In this document: positions 47,832 through 60,756 of the stretch, in pieces
How positions within the stretch are numbered: the stretch's first letter is position 1
Layout of the letters: every line of letters starts with the position of its first letter
Origin: Paralichthys olivaceus
Taxonomy: Eukaryota; Chordata; Actinopteri; Pleuronectiformes; Paralichthyidae
Direction of reading: 5' to 3'
NCBI RefSeq assembly: GCF_024713975.1
Contig: NC_091110.1
Coordinates: forward strand, 18,753,501 to 18,817,500
DNA length: 64,000 bases
Program-made: the position numbers and the translations under genes
Notes under the pieces: generated by a model
The model's input: only the letters and a program-made list of their open reading frames with translations
What the model was told of the DNA's origin: nothing
Database searches by the model: none

Positions 47832-50764
47832 GTAAATGTCCGGCCGCCGGTGGGTGTAGTGCGGGGCAGGACGCGCGGATGGTCGGGTCGTGTTTTCTGT
47901 CATGGCGCACGCTCCCGTGGAGATTTAACGTCAGGAGCGTGCGAACACTTCGATGAGCATTTGATTTTGTGTTTGAAATCTCATGTCGGGCGTTTGAGGG
48001 CGTCGGGTGCGGATCCCGGGATGAAGCACATTCATCCATCACGGCCCCGGAGCGACCGTCCAGAGCCTGGGTTGTAAAAACGCCTTTTTAAAGAGCTGGA
48101 GCCACAACTGTGAAAGTAGAAGATCGTATTTATCTTAATAAAATCCTTCAAGGCCACAGGAGCGGATCTGAACCAGCGGGAGTCTGGAGGTTGCTCGTGG
48201 GTTAACGTCAGTGTGCATGTAAACACAATGTCAGTATATTGATCTGAACACGGAGCTGCTGGCTGAAGGTGTGTGAGGATGAATCATGAGCTCCAGCACA
48301 GATGGATGAGGAGAATCACCAGAGCTGCAGCTGAAAAAACCCATCATCCATTCACCTGACGCTTATTAATCCACTATTATGAATCCTTTAGTTCAGGAAT
48401 CTTAAATTAGAGATTAGATTTGAATTCCCCTGAGCCCAAGGTGACATCTCCGGATCTCACGATCCAGAATCTCAAGAGTTTCAGTTTTCCTCAGTTACAT
48501 AATTCAAAGAAAATCTGTGAATATTTTCTCATTTCCTCTTGAAACACTGAAATCTGTGATCATACGTGTGCATCAAACTACTTGTTTATTTAAAGACGAG
48601 ATGAGGTCATGTCCCTTAAATCTCATCACATCATCTGTGAGTTGTTTTTCTCTGAAATCATGTGAAGGATCGTTTTAAAACAGTTTTCTGATTTTATCTA
48701 TAGAAAACACGTGATTGACAGTCTCTTGAACCCAAATGATAAAGACTGAGCGATGACGATACAGTGATGGACTGGTCTATCTGCCGATGGTTATCTTAGT
48801 GTGTGTGTGTGTAGTGGAGCGAGTTCAGTGAGCGGATGTAATTGGTGAAGGCTTTAAGTACGTACAGGACACGTGTGTTGTTGTCAGTGTGTGTTTTTCT
48901 GTCAGTGTAAGATCAGCAAGTTAATGGGCTCGGAAATCCGTGAGCCTCCACTGCAGCCGAACAGATGGAGGTGCGTCGCTCGGCTCACGGCTCCGCAGGC
49001 CTGGTCCGACTCACTGTCGCTGCCAGGGCCATCTGTGACCCGGGCAACCCCTCCTTTCAAACTATCCCCTTCCAAGTCACCCAGTCCTTAACCCCCCCCC
49101 CACGACAGGGGGGGACCTGAGCCACCCTGGGAGCCCACCCTCACTCCAGCAGTTGTGGTTCGTGCTCAGATTACAGAATCCAAATCAACCTTTGCCCTCT
49201 GCGTCGCGTTTGGTTTTCAACGTCTAGAATTTATATAAGATGACAAACGCGTCTGTCGCACCTTAATCCAGTGTCCAAAAACTATTGCGGCGAGTTTAAA
49301 TCCACTTCTGCTCGTTCAGCGGAGGAAAAACATGCGTCAGAGCGTGTCTCCCAGTCCCTTTAAAAACCCACGTACCCTCTCACCATGTTGGATCAAACAT
49401 GTGAAACACAACACGCCTGACTTCTGACTTCTTTGTTGGTCGATCCCTTTCAGCTGCCTCGATAGCGATGTGCCAAGAATCCGCCAGATAACCTCATTGT
49501 AAGACCAACACACCCACGGGTGCTCAGATGGGAAAAAAAAAACGTTTTGACTGTTCAAACAGAGTGGGCGAGTTTCAGGAGCTTCATTCAAATACATGGG
49601 ACCAAGAAGCTTTAACCTTTGTTTCTCCTTTAAACTGAACATTTGTCACCTTTTCTTGAATAACTTCCAGGACATTGGATCCCGTTGTAACGTCCTTTCA
49701 CTGACGTTGCCCTCGGACACACTGAGGCCTGTGATGATGAGATAACTGATGTAAACACTGATTGCCCTGTCATATCCAATAAATATCAAAACTGGGTTTC
49801 TCACATTTATAATTCATGTCGCTGCCCTCTCCACTCCTCTAAATCAGCTCTCATCAGATGCAAGAGAGACGTCCCTCCTCGTTCCCCCTGCCCCACCTCC
49901 TCCTCTCCTCCTCCGTCCTGTGCCATCTGCCAGCTGCTGGAGGACGGATGAGTGCGGCGCAGATTAAAGTGCAGTGCACACCCAGATGAATCCCAGAGGA
50001 TTTAGGTTTTCGCCCTCGGCAGGGAAAGGGAGACAGGGAGTCCCCAGCCTGATGCTACATCACCGTAGTAACTGTAGACTGTAAATACAAATGGAGTCCA
50101 GGTCCAGGAGAAATAAGCCTGACGTCCGAGGTCTATGAGAAAATGACTCATCTCGATCTCTGGGCTTCTTCGGTGCGACACGATGTTCATTTTGTAAAAT
50201 GCACCTAAACGTTCATCATGAAGGAAATCAGGAAAAGTGATTTTCAGTCGCAGTCATTTAGCCACTTTCAGAAAAACGCACAATTAAGATATTGATCTCT
50301 CTCCTGAGAATTAGCTGAAGCTGTTTCTCCATAACCACTCAACACCTCCCTTCAGTCGAGATAATGATTTGTCTCAGTTCATTCAGTCAGACACAGAGGA
50401 CGAACGAGTCCACTGTCGTATTTTGTAAAATATGAAAAACATCTTTCTGTTGTTTGTTGTTTTGTGACCAAAAGTCTCAAAAAGAATCAATTTACTCTGA
50501 AATTCAGGCAAAACTTTTGGGTAAAAACATTAAATATCGAATGAACAAGTCAGGAAAGATGATTAATCTAAATACTTTTAAGTTCCGCTGTCTAATACTC
50601 TGTTTTGAAAGGAGATTTAAGACATTTAATTTGAAATCTCTCCTTGGATTGATTATTTCTGTAATTGAATCCCGTCTCTGTGTCTCCAGGCTGAGCTGTG
50701 AGCGGAGTTTCGTTGGAGACACATAAGGATGTTCTGAGACGCAGAGTCGGATCACGTCGCAGCC

Positions 50765-53700
50765 ATGAGCCACAAGTATCAGGGAGAGGTGACGGAGGAA
50801 CCGTGCGAGGAGCACAAGGGGCCTCCGCGGAACAGGCAGCCCAACGGGACGACGCGCGGGGAACCTCCTGTGCGACGCTCCTGGAGGCCGTGCCAGATGC
50901 TCAACCAGGACGGGGAGCCGAATCCCCATCATCACCACCACCACCATCACGAGCATCACAATCCACATCACCACCATCATCCGGCAACGGGTCGCGGACC
51001 TGCTCGGCACCGCCGGCGCCCCACGCCAGGGCAGGCTCAAAGTCCTGATCAGATTCCCGTGGTTGCGTCTTCCAGGCCAGAAGGGGGCGAGAACCGGGAC
51101 GCCGATCCTCTTCCTGTCCAGCAACCACGCCCTGCTGTTGCCCGCTACCGTCGTCACGGCGACCCTAACCCCAGGCTCAGAGGTCAAAGACAGAGGCAGC
51201 CGATCAGAGAGATGCAGGACTCGTCGCACGGTGAGGATGAGAGGGAAGGTCCGGCGGAGGTGCAGTTGCAGCAGCGCTCTGCCGATGATGCCGTGACAGA
51301 CCAATCACAGGACAGAGCATCTCCTCACCACACTCCTGTTGCTGTGGTAACCCCCACCCACCTCTCACCTGCTCCTGCAACCCACAACGTGCAACCTCAC
51401 CCGCAACACACTCCACATGCTGATGCGGAGGAGGACCAGAGAGCAGTGTGTGAAGAGGAAGTGAAGGAAGTGAAGGAGAAGGAAGAAGAACAGGAACAGG
51501 CCGAGGACGACGGAGACTGCTGCCCAGCAACAGGAAGCTCCGTCTGCGGCCGCGACGACGTGAAGGCGGTCGACGGGGCAGCGGAGGAAAGTGCAGCGAG
51601 GGTGGAAGAGGATCAGGAGGAAGTGATGGATGACGTGGCGGAGGACATTGCTGCTCAGGGAAGTGAAATCACAGATCTCTGCTCGGACACGGAGAGCGCG
51701 GCTTCGCTCAGCATGGACGGCCCCCTTCACAGCCCGCCGCCGCTCCAGTCACCGACTCCTCCCTCCTCCCCCGACATTCCACCTTTTCCCCAACTGGACC
51801 ACTTCAGTGAGGACGCCAGCATGAGTCCCGTCCCTGACAATGACCTACCGGAGGACGAGGACGAGGACTGCTCTGAATCCTGCTCGCTGTCACACTCTAC
51901 TTCCTGCTCCGAGTCTTACCCAAAAACCTATGCAGACTTTTATTCCGAGTCCCATCAGAAGTCTTACCCGGATCCTGTGTACGAGTCCTACTCGGAGGCT
52001 AAATCCCATCCCAACTCTTTTCCTGAACCTCTCATGACCTCCTACCCCGAGTTACCCAGAGAACCTTGCAGGCCGCCTAACCGGAGGACCGAGCGTCACG
52101 AGGCCCAGCAGGAGTCAAGCCAGGAGCCATTTACCAGCCATAGAGAGGAGAGGGTTTCTCCATCCTCTCCTACCAAGGGCTCCCATCATGCACCAAGGCA
52201 GGTCAGAGACCGCCGTTCACATCACTCCCCTCTGGACCGCTCCGTCGGCTGCCGGCTGCACCACTATGACGGACAGTCCGACGGCGAGGGGGACAGCGGA
52301 CGTCAAAGCCCCATTTCCAAAAGTCATAGACGTGCACCCAGACAAGCTGAACCCCAGGATAAGAGCCCCTCGTCTGGGCACAGCAGCTCAGCCGAGGCCC
52401 TGGAGCAGCTGAGTGTGGTGGGTCACCCGGGGGAGGGAGGTTCCAGGGGCTCGGGAGACGCCATCAGCCTGGCGATCAAAGACATCAAGGAGGCGATTGA
52501 GGAGGTGAAGACGAAGACCATACGCTCCCCCTACACACCCGATCAGCCGGTGGAGCCGATATGGGTGATGAGGCAGGAGGTCAGCCCCACGGAGGAGGTG
52601 TACTCGCTGCAGACCGCCACCGGACGTGTGAGTATGACGTCATCCTTATTCTTTGGGCTCTTGTTGTGTTGGTGGCAGCTCGGAACGAGGTTTAAAGAGG
52701 AAACAGAACACGAGCAGTAAATGAAAATGCTAAAAATATCAGAATGTTTTTGTTGCAGAGGATCATTTTTAAAAGTGTGATGTGTTGCCGATCTGTTTCT
52801 TTCAGTCTGAGTGACTTTGCTCAAGGAGTTTGCTGTTTGCTGCAGTGTTGCAATAATTCAATTTGATGTCATTGCTTCCAAGAACTTTTACAAAGAGATT
52901 TACATCCTTGCCTTTCATTGCATCTAGTGTCACTTGGATTTGAGCCCAAATCCTAAATCATCCGTCCCAGAGAAAGTTGTCAGTGTGATCTGCGGCATTA
53001 AAGTTTCATGCCTTTCTCTTCTTTCTGTTTCTTTCTCGTAGTCCTCTCCTAAATCTCCCTCTCGCTCAGAACCGGAGTCTCCATCGTGCTACGCCTCAGG
53101 TCCAGTGAGGGAGCAGCTCAGTCCGCGGAGGCCGGAGTCATCCAGAGCCCTTCACCCCCAACATTATCACCAACAACACAACTCCCACCACCACCACCAC
53201 CAAGGCCACGCCTCACAGCAGAGGGACACCGCCGGGCCGCAGGTACCATACGCACACACGGCGCCGAGTCAACAGCGTCAGCAGCATCAGCAGCGACAAC
53301 AGCATCAGACGCTTCCACCTCCACAGCCGAGGCCGCAGGTGGAGCCGCAGTCTCCTCTGCAGCAGCCGTCCGCCCAGGAGGTGAGACCGAGCAGAACGTT
53401 GTTACACTGGACTTATCATCGTGTGAAGTTTTCTACTACTTTATACTCTCGACTCTAAATAAAGATGGAGGACGTGTCTGCCCCGACATATCCCGGACGT
53501 GAACGCTGCCATCTTGTGCTCATGTGGGTTTTCTGATCTAAACTGCAGTCAGCCACCAGGGGGAGATCCAGACATCTTTATTCACAGTCTGCCTTACATC
53601 AGGGGTCAAATCCTGTGAAACCAATTTTAAATCTACAGATTGATATTTAAGAAGAATATGTTTTATTTAAATGTGCCGCTCAGGTTTCAGGATATATTTT

Positions 53701-55595
53701 GTGTTTATCTACAAACATTCAAACAACTGACTGAGTTTTAATAAATACAGTTTTTCTCGTGTCTCCTCAGATTCGCAGATCTCTTCCCTCTTTTCCCACA
53801 TTTGTGGACGGTGAGTGGATTACTTCCTCCTCCGCCAACACATTTCATTTCATGTGTTTTTATATACATTATATTTTGAACATGTACAGATGTACCTGTA
53901 TGTGTGTACATTCGCCTGATGGGTGCTCTCTGCTCATCACAGTCCTGGGACCATGTGACCCTGAGGACCTGATTGACGGCATCATCTTCGCTGCGACCTA
54001 CCTGGGCTGCACCCACCTGCTGTCGGAGAGGACGCCGACGAAGAGCGCCCGCATGCAGCAGGCGCAGGAGGCCATGAGCAGAGTGAGGGTGAGAGCACGC
54101 TACGGTTCATCCAGTTCAATTCATCCAGTCGAGAAAAAGAGGTGAAGAACACGTGATCAGAGTCTAAAGGGCTCGAATACAAAGCAGAAGTCGTTATGAA
54201 GTCCATGGTGGGAGTGTTGTTTACTTCATGACAGAAATAAATCAAACTCAACTGACATAAAATGGCGGAGGGTAAATATAATGAATTATGTGGAAAATAT
54301 AAAATCCATTATCTGAGTTTTTACTTGTATTGGTGAGAACCCGTCTTTAATTTAAAGACTAGATGTTGTTTTGTAGTTTCGTATTTTGTCAAAGAACATT
54401 CGTGTTTTCATATCTTTAAATATAAAATATATATTTTACTTTACCGACCCCTCAGAGCTCAAATATCAAAGCTGCAGCTCCTTGTTTTGAAGCTCCAGTA
54501 AAACCTCTGACACACTCGGACTCATCATCGATGATGTAACGGAGGTTTGCTTCGTATCTGCGTCTCTCAAAGCCAGAAACCTTCAGCAGGCGTCGCAGCC
54601 GGCGGGCAAACGATCCCGGGTCTGTGCACAAAGAATCATCCTCACATCACTGCTCCGGACCCACAGTCGTACGAGCGCTTCTCCTGAGCGTTACATAAAC
54701 CGCTTGTTCAAGACCGCGGAGCGAGGAGTCGCCACTTTCTGCTCCTCTCCCAGCGTGTGATGGCAAACACGCACAGGGAGGAGATTTTTAATTTTACATC
54801 ACAGGAGTCAAACTACATCATTTATAATTTCCCCCAAATTCGAGTTGTGCTGCCAGTGTGAATTATTTTGAGTCATTTAAGGTCGTGGCGAGAAAGACGT
54901 GCCGGGACGCTGACGGCACGACATTTAAACGTTGGAGTGCGTGAGCGTGAAAAAGACGAGCGGTTTAAAAAAAAAAAAAAAAAAAAACGTTTTAGAAAGT
55001 CAGAGGCAGGAAAAGGAGCTGAGGGGAACTCTGCTCTCCGGTCGGTTTGACTGACAGTTCCAGGACAGCGCCTCCGTTAAGGTCTGAGGAACCCACGGGG
55101 AGGAGACGCTGGGAGAAAGTATAATGATGAGGGCCATGCATAAGTCATGTCGTCTTTTCAGAAAGGAAGAGAAAGAGGTTTGTGTCTTTAGAAGCTGGAC
55201 GAGTCTCACACCAGCAGCCGCCTCCAGAGATCAGTTCTTCCACAGAAGCTTTAAAATGTGAGACTTCGTTGACGCTTTCTCTCGTAAAACAGTTTCAATC
55301 TTTCGATCCCGTTTCAATTAAATCCACTCTCACCACATCTCTGCTGTCGGAAGGTTTGCGTTTTGAGAAACGACAAAGCAGCATATCAGAGAGGAGGAGG
55401 AGGCGGTGGCGAAATAAAACCTCTGATCTGTGACGAGGCGTCGACCAGAAACACACGAGGCCACGTTTCTGTCCGCAGGGTCGTTGGTGTCACATCGATA
55501 AAGAGCGGACTTCTGATCATCTTTGCTGCAAAGGCCTCCGGTCGTCTGCCGTTGTCAGATGTGATAGACAGTAACATCACTGTCCTCCCACACAC

Positions 55596-55634
<39 letters not shown>

Positions 55635-58438
55635 CGCACACACACCCCATTGTCCATTAATTTAGCATTTGAAATGGAGGCAGTCTTCAGACAATCCAGC
55701 TGTTTCCTCTTTGATTTGTGTCTGAGTCTGTGTTCGTGTCTCCGATCTCTGTAGGCTGCTCAGAAACAGGCGAAGAACAGGAAGAAGGTGAGTTCTGTTT
55801 GATTTTCACAGTTTCACGTCGAAGATGATTTGCTGTCTCTTGTCTGGACTGAGAATCTGCAGAGTCCTGGTTTCTCACATTTCTGTCTTTATACAAAAGG
55901 TTTTTTTTGTTTCCGTCGTTTGTCTTTGTTAAGATTCGATGTTTGTCGACAGTCGTGACACCTGCTCTCCTCCGTCACCGCTGCCGATCGGCCTGTCGCT
56001 TCCTCCGTTCACTTCTTCTCTCGTCGTTTCTCTGCAGAGCCCCGACGGCGAGGCTCCGTCCACCGCTGAGGTCGATCTCTTCATGTCCACGCAGAGGATC
56101 AAAGTCCTCAATGCAGACACTCAGGTATGAAAGTGAAGATTTGTGCTTGAATCCTTTGACCGTGGAGGGATGGAGTTCTTTTGCAAACTTAACTCCCGGA
56201 CTCAGAGGAAACCTCGTGTGTTTTGCGGATCACCAGGAGTCTCTGATGGATTTGCCTCTGAGGACGATCTCCTACATCGCCGACATCGGTAACATGGTGG
56301 TGCTGATGGCCCGGGGGAAGATGGTTCGATCCCGCAGCGCACAGGACAACCTGGACCACGCAGCCGAGCAAACCACCATGAGCCACGACGACAGACGTCT
56401 CTACAGGATGATCTGTCACGTGTTCGAGTCCGAGGACGTGAGTCCGAGTTTTTAAATGAGTGTTTCCACTGTTGAGGAGTTTACATCAGACCTCAGACAA
56501 ACTCATTCATGTTCTGCTTCTTCTTCTCTCCTGGTTATTTTATTTCAACTTTAGAAATTAGTGTTGTTCTGAAATTTAAATGTGCAATAACAAATAACTC
56601 TCAGCCACATCACCCATGCTGCTTTTCTATTAGATAGTGAAATTGGAATTTAAATGCATTTTGTTTCAACACTCAACAAAGATAAATCACCTTCTCGTCA
56701 GTCAGGGAAACAAGAATATCTGAATTTGGTGGCAGTGAAGTGAGGAGGAGAGATGAGCGACTAAAGTTAACTGTGATCATTGCTACGTATTTATTTTAGG
56801 GGAAATTACCAGTTTGTGTCGCTGGAAGTTAAATGAGAAGATGTTTATCTTAGTTCAGCACAAATACAAGAAGTTATCAGCGGATATTTGTAAAGTTATT
56901 TTATTTTAAAGTTAAAACTCACAAGCTTCTCTCTGTCTCCGTCTCAGGCTCAGCTGATCGCTCAGTCCATCGGTCAGTCCTTCAGCGTCGCCTACCAGGA
57001 GTTCCTCAGGGCCAACGGCATCGACCCCGAGGACCTGAGCCAGAGGGAGTACAGCGACCTGCTCAACACCCAAGACATGTACAACGATGACCTCATCCAC
57101 TTCTCCAAGTCGGAGAACTGCAGAGACGTAAGTCAGGCAGCAGGGGGCAGCACCATCACAGGAGATCACAAGGACAGAGACGTTAACGCTTTAAAATAAA
57201 ACCTGGAATTTAAAGGAACATTCCACTTAAATATAAATAGATGTTAACGTGTAGTTAACGCAGAGCAGCCGCCTCAGATTTAATTCAAATCGTGAACTCA
57301 AGTGCGTCGTTCTTGTTTTTCCATGAGCAGCTGGTGTCTGAGTCACTGTGACAGTTCGGTAAAAAAAATGACATTTCAAGTCCATAACCTCGGATTTAGA
57401 ATTGAATCTGAAACGCTCAACCTCCCCCGACCTCGGCTCCTCCCCCCCTCCTCTCGCCCGCTGTCGTCTCGCATCTCTCACCCGTCGTGCCGTCGGCTGC
57501 GAGGAGCTCAAACCGTCACGATTTCATGGACAAACGTTTTCCTGCAACTGTCTGAATTTTTCACAGTGAATTTCACATGAATATTTAGGAGCTCAGAGCC
57601 TGACGTCCCCGGCCCTGGACTCGTCTCCCCCGCAGGTTTACATCGAGAAGCAGAAAGGAGAGATCCTGGGCGTGGTGATCGTGGAGTCGGGCTGGGGCTC
57701 CATCCTCCCCACCGTCATCATCGCCAGCATGATGCACGCCGGTCCGGCAGAGAAGTCCGGTCGACTTAATATCGGAGATCAGATCATGACCATCAACGGG
57801 ACGAGTCTGGTGGGTTTACCGCTGAGCACCTGCCAGAGCATCATCAAGGTACGTTGCCGCTTCCTGCGTGTGCTGTTAGACATCGATTGTGTCGTAGCTA
57901 ACCCGCCCCCGTCTTCCCCCCCAGGGTCTGAAGTCTCAGTCCAGGATCAAGATGAACATCGTCAGGTGTCCTCCCGTCACCATGGTGCTGATTCGCAGGC
58001 CGGACCTCAGATACCAGCTGGGCTTCAGCGTCCAGAACGGCATCGTGAGTGTTAACACGAGTCAGACAGGTGCGGAGGCTGAACAAGGACGCGGTGCGAG
58101 TTCGAGTCTGTTATTGTTGCTCCCTGTGTGCAGATCTGCAGCCTGATGAGAGGCGGCATCGCTGAGAGGGGAGGCGTTCGTGTCGGTCACCGCATCATCG
58201 AGATCAACAGCCAGAGCGTCGTGGCCACGCCCCACGAGAAGATCGTTCAGATCCTGTCTAACGCCATGGGGGAGGTGAGGAGAGGCACGCCTTTAATTAA
58301 CCGTGCGACATCGTTTAAATGCACAATTGTTTTATTGAACTTTTGTTTGAAACGTTTCTGCCGCAGATCCACATGAAGACGATGCCTGCGGCCATGTACC
58401 GTCTGCTGACAGCGCAGGAACAACCAGTCTACATCTGA
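50765..58438 (+). CDS. apba1: Amyloid precursor protein-binding family A member 1 (Mint1/X11-alpha)
   Basis: Neuronal adaptor that binds APP and synaptic partners. Twelve coding exons: 50765-52627, 53042-53380, 53771-53810, 53943-54088, 55755-55787, 56038-56124, 56237-56437, 56948-57127, 57636-57848, 57925-58044, 58134-58274, 58367-58438; 1144 residues against 837 in human. A long low-complexity N-terminus carries His runs (8 and 5 near residues 58-75), acidic stretches and Ser/Glu/Tyr-rich segments. RLHHYD...SDGEGDS (from residue 497) recalls the human Munc18-binding region. A CASK-binding segment starts [18 protein letters not shown] (from about residue 565). A 113-residue His/Gln-rich exon follows, then a PTB domain (about 744-930, including [13 protein letters not shown]) and two PDZ domains (about 966-1048 and 1057-1133), ending EQPVYI. 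The 33-nt exon [11 protein letters not shown] lies inside the PTB domain. The start codon is the first ATG of the 50690 exon. Confidence 0.95.
53552..53567 (+). promoter_or_regulatory. CTCF-like motif
   Basis: GCCACCAGGGGGAGAT closely matches the CTCF core. It lies in the apba1 intron after 53380. Motif match only. Confidence 0.4.
55592..55644 (+). repeat. (CA)n microsatellite
   Basis: About 25 CA units with occasional CG changes, in the 1.7 kb apba1 intron upstream of the 33-nt exon. Confidence 0.95.
57137..57153 (+). promoter_or_regulatory. CTCF-like motif
   Basis: GCAGCAGGGGGCAGCAC closely matches the CTCF core, 10 bp inside an apba1 intron. Motif match only. Confidence 0.45.
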
Positions 58439-58850
58439 ACACGCGCCACATCACTGTCTGTCGTTACTACTGTCCAGTCATCTTTGAGTTAACACCCCTC
58501 TCCTCCCCGTCATGTTTGATATCACTCGACTAGCCTTAACCTGTACAGTGTGAACATGTGAACATGCTCAGTGCGGCAGCAGGAGGCAGATTATCTCACT
58601 AGGCCGAGTGTTAACGTGACGTCTTATGTTTGACCAAAGAGAACTTGTGGATTTTATTGTGCATATGTAGGTGGCAAAGAGTAAAATACGACCTTTTGGT
58701 TAAATAGCTGTAATTATCTGAATGTACTCAAATCATGTTGGACCTATAAGTTATCAGGGCGACACCAGTGATACAGAACTTCTACACTGAAGCGATGGAG
58801 GAATGCATGTACAGTTCTGCTGAATAAACTCTAAAGCAAAACAAGACGAA
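58439..58850 (+). other. apba1: apba1 3' UTR
   Basis: Short trailer with AATAAA at 58823-58828. A CTCF-like GCAGCAGGAGGCAGA lies at 58576-58590. The likely end is near 58,845, about 170 bp from the opposing tjp2 end. Confidence 0.65.
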
Positions 58851-59014
58851 TTCTGTTCTGTTTTCTTCGACAGGATTTGAGACGAAGGCAGACGGACGTT
58901 AAGTTTCCAGTTTGACGCTGAGTTCTGAGACGTCAGTGGACGTTACAAACAAGCGATTCGAGTATTTCACCTCCTCAAATAACACAACTGGAACCTGAGA
59001 TTTCTAAGAAGACA

Positions 59015-60756
59015 GGATGTTTAAAAAAATGTATTTATTTAATTTCCTGTAACACTTGAGATCACAAACTAAAAAAAAAGAAAATTGGAATCACAGACAT
59101 TTAAAAGAAGCGGATCAACAAACATGATTGTCATCACCACGTTCCCCAAACTCCAGTGTACAAAGACCGAGTTCAGCAAATATTCAATATAAAAACATTA
59201 GAAGCGATAAAAATGTGATTGTCTCTGTGTTACTCACTAACTCAAGAACGTCAGCTTTGCGTAGCGCTGGAAAATAAATCATCTGGACGTCCTGCTGAGA
59301 GTTTAACAGTGAAATCTGCTCCATCCGCTCGTGACAACACTGATGTTCTCCAGGAACCTGCACAACTTAGATTATTGGACATTTTTCTTTCTCTATCTTC
59401 TAATCGTTTACATCTTGTAATCATCTATAACATGATACTGACATTTCTTCATAACATATTTCTGTATCTCGGCTAAAAAAAAAAAAAATTTGGTCAGTTT
59501 AGACAAAAGCGTTTTTCCCGCAGCGTTTTCTCGACCGAGCTTTTCAGTCCGTGTAGAAACTTCCTGCAGTTTGTGAATAACTGGACTAAAGTCAGAGCTG
59601 CAAGGCACTTTAATCTGCTGCACCCCAGAGCACACGAGTTACAGTGTAGTGTATTTACAGTTAATGCAGGAGAGCGACGACAGGAGGAACATCGATCTGA
59701 CCTCAGAGCAGCGACGGGTCACGGTGACGCAGCCCCAACAGTCAAATGTTTGGCTGCAGAGGGCGCTGCTGATCAGTGAAACGTTCATGGTGTTGCTTTA
59801 ACACGGAGTCTGACGTGTGCTCGTTAACACGGAGCGTAGGTTGTGTAACACAAAGACCAGTCAACAGTGAAGTGTTCAGCTCAGTTCACGGGAGCACGGC
59901 TGTGTTTCAGATTGATGTTCGTCAGCTTCAGTTTCTCATGTTTCACTGTTACGTCCAGAGATGATCATCTGTTCTCATGAAGGATTCATGTGATGTGGGA
60001 AACGTTCGGAGGCTTGTTGAAACTGTTCTGAGGGCGTTTTAGAATATTTAAAGAGTGAACATCTGGATGAAAGTATCACCTCCACCAGGAAGGGTTGTGT
60101 TTTCACTGCTGTTTCTTTGTCAGTCTGCAGGATCGCTCAACAACTACTGAACCAATTCCCAGTAAACATTGTGAAGGGACGGGACACGACTCATTTAAAA
60201 TTTAGAGCAGATCCTGGAGTTTTTCCCACTTCCATTAAAATGCGGAGAGGGCGTTGGCTTCGGCAGAGGTGTTTGCTCTTTGAGCTCCAAGTTGAGACTC
60301 TTTTCTTTCCAAACTAAAGTTTGAAATGCCATTTGTCTTTGCTCAACTTTTAAATCTACGTCCACAATCACCCACTGAGCGGATTTCTGTGAATTCTGTA
60401 AATATAAAGAGAAGTTTCATCAAACCTGAGTGTAACGGTAGAACACGAGAAGCTGAGCGTCGGTGTAACAGGATTTAAAATACGACCTCGCTCGTGACAA
60501 AAACCTTTTCAGACACATAAAAACTACATGCATAAACCGTTTGTGTATTTATGAAGTACAACATGTAGTGACACAACAGTGCTGAGACTAATATCTTTCC
60601 AGGAATCCGACTACGAACAAAAGTTTAAAGTTTACATTGAGGTAAAGCTGCGTTAGCTGTTACCACGGTGACGAGCTCTGACCACTCGAAGCGACGGCGT
60701 GGGGGGGGTGACTGGAGCAGCGTGCGGTGATGATGTCATGTCCTGGTTTCGGGGCC
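59015..60756 (-). other. tjp2: tjp2 3' UTR
   Basis: About 1.7 kb after the tjp2 stop codon. A minus-strand AATAAA at 59034-59039 marks the probable end. It holds a dispersed repeat (60077-60290) and a CTCF-like site CTGCAGAGGGCGCTGCT (59754-59770). Confidence 0.6.
60077..60290 (+). repeat. Dispersed percomorph-type repeat inside the tjp2 3' UTR
   Basis: Contains gtcagtctgcaggatcgctc, actactgaaccaattccca, tagagcagatcctggag and cggcagaggtgtttgctctt. This is the family's full order with an internal deletion. It is on the strand opposite to tjp2. Confidence 0.6.

Noticed and set aside
50504-51304. 266-codon open frame on the minus strand
   Set aside because: It is antisense to the apba1 first coding exon. 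The openness comes from GC- and repeat-rich coding sequence; no family resemblance and no splice or start context.
53086-53502. Ala/Ser-rich 138-codon frame
   Set aside because: Shifted frame of the His/Gln-rich apba1 exon; the apba1 frame has matching splice phases and joins on both sides.
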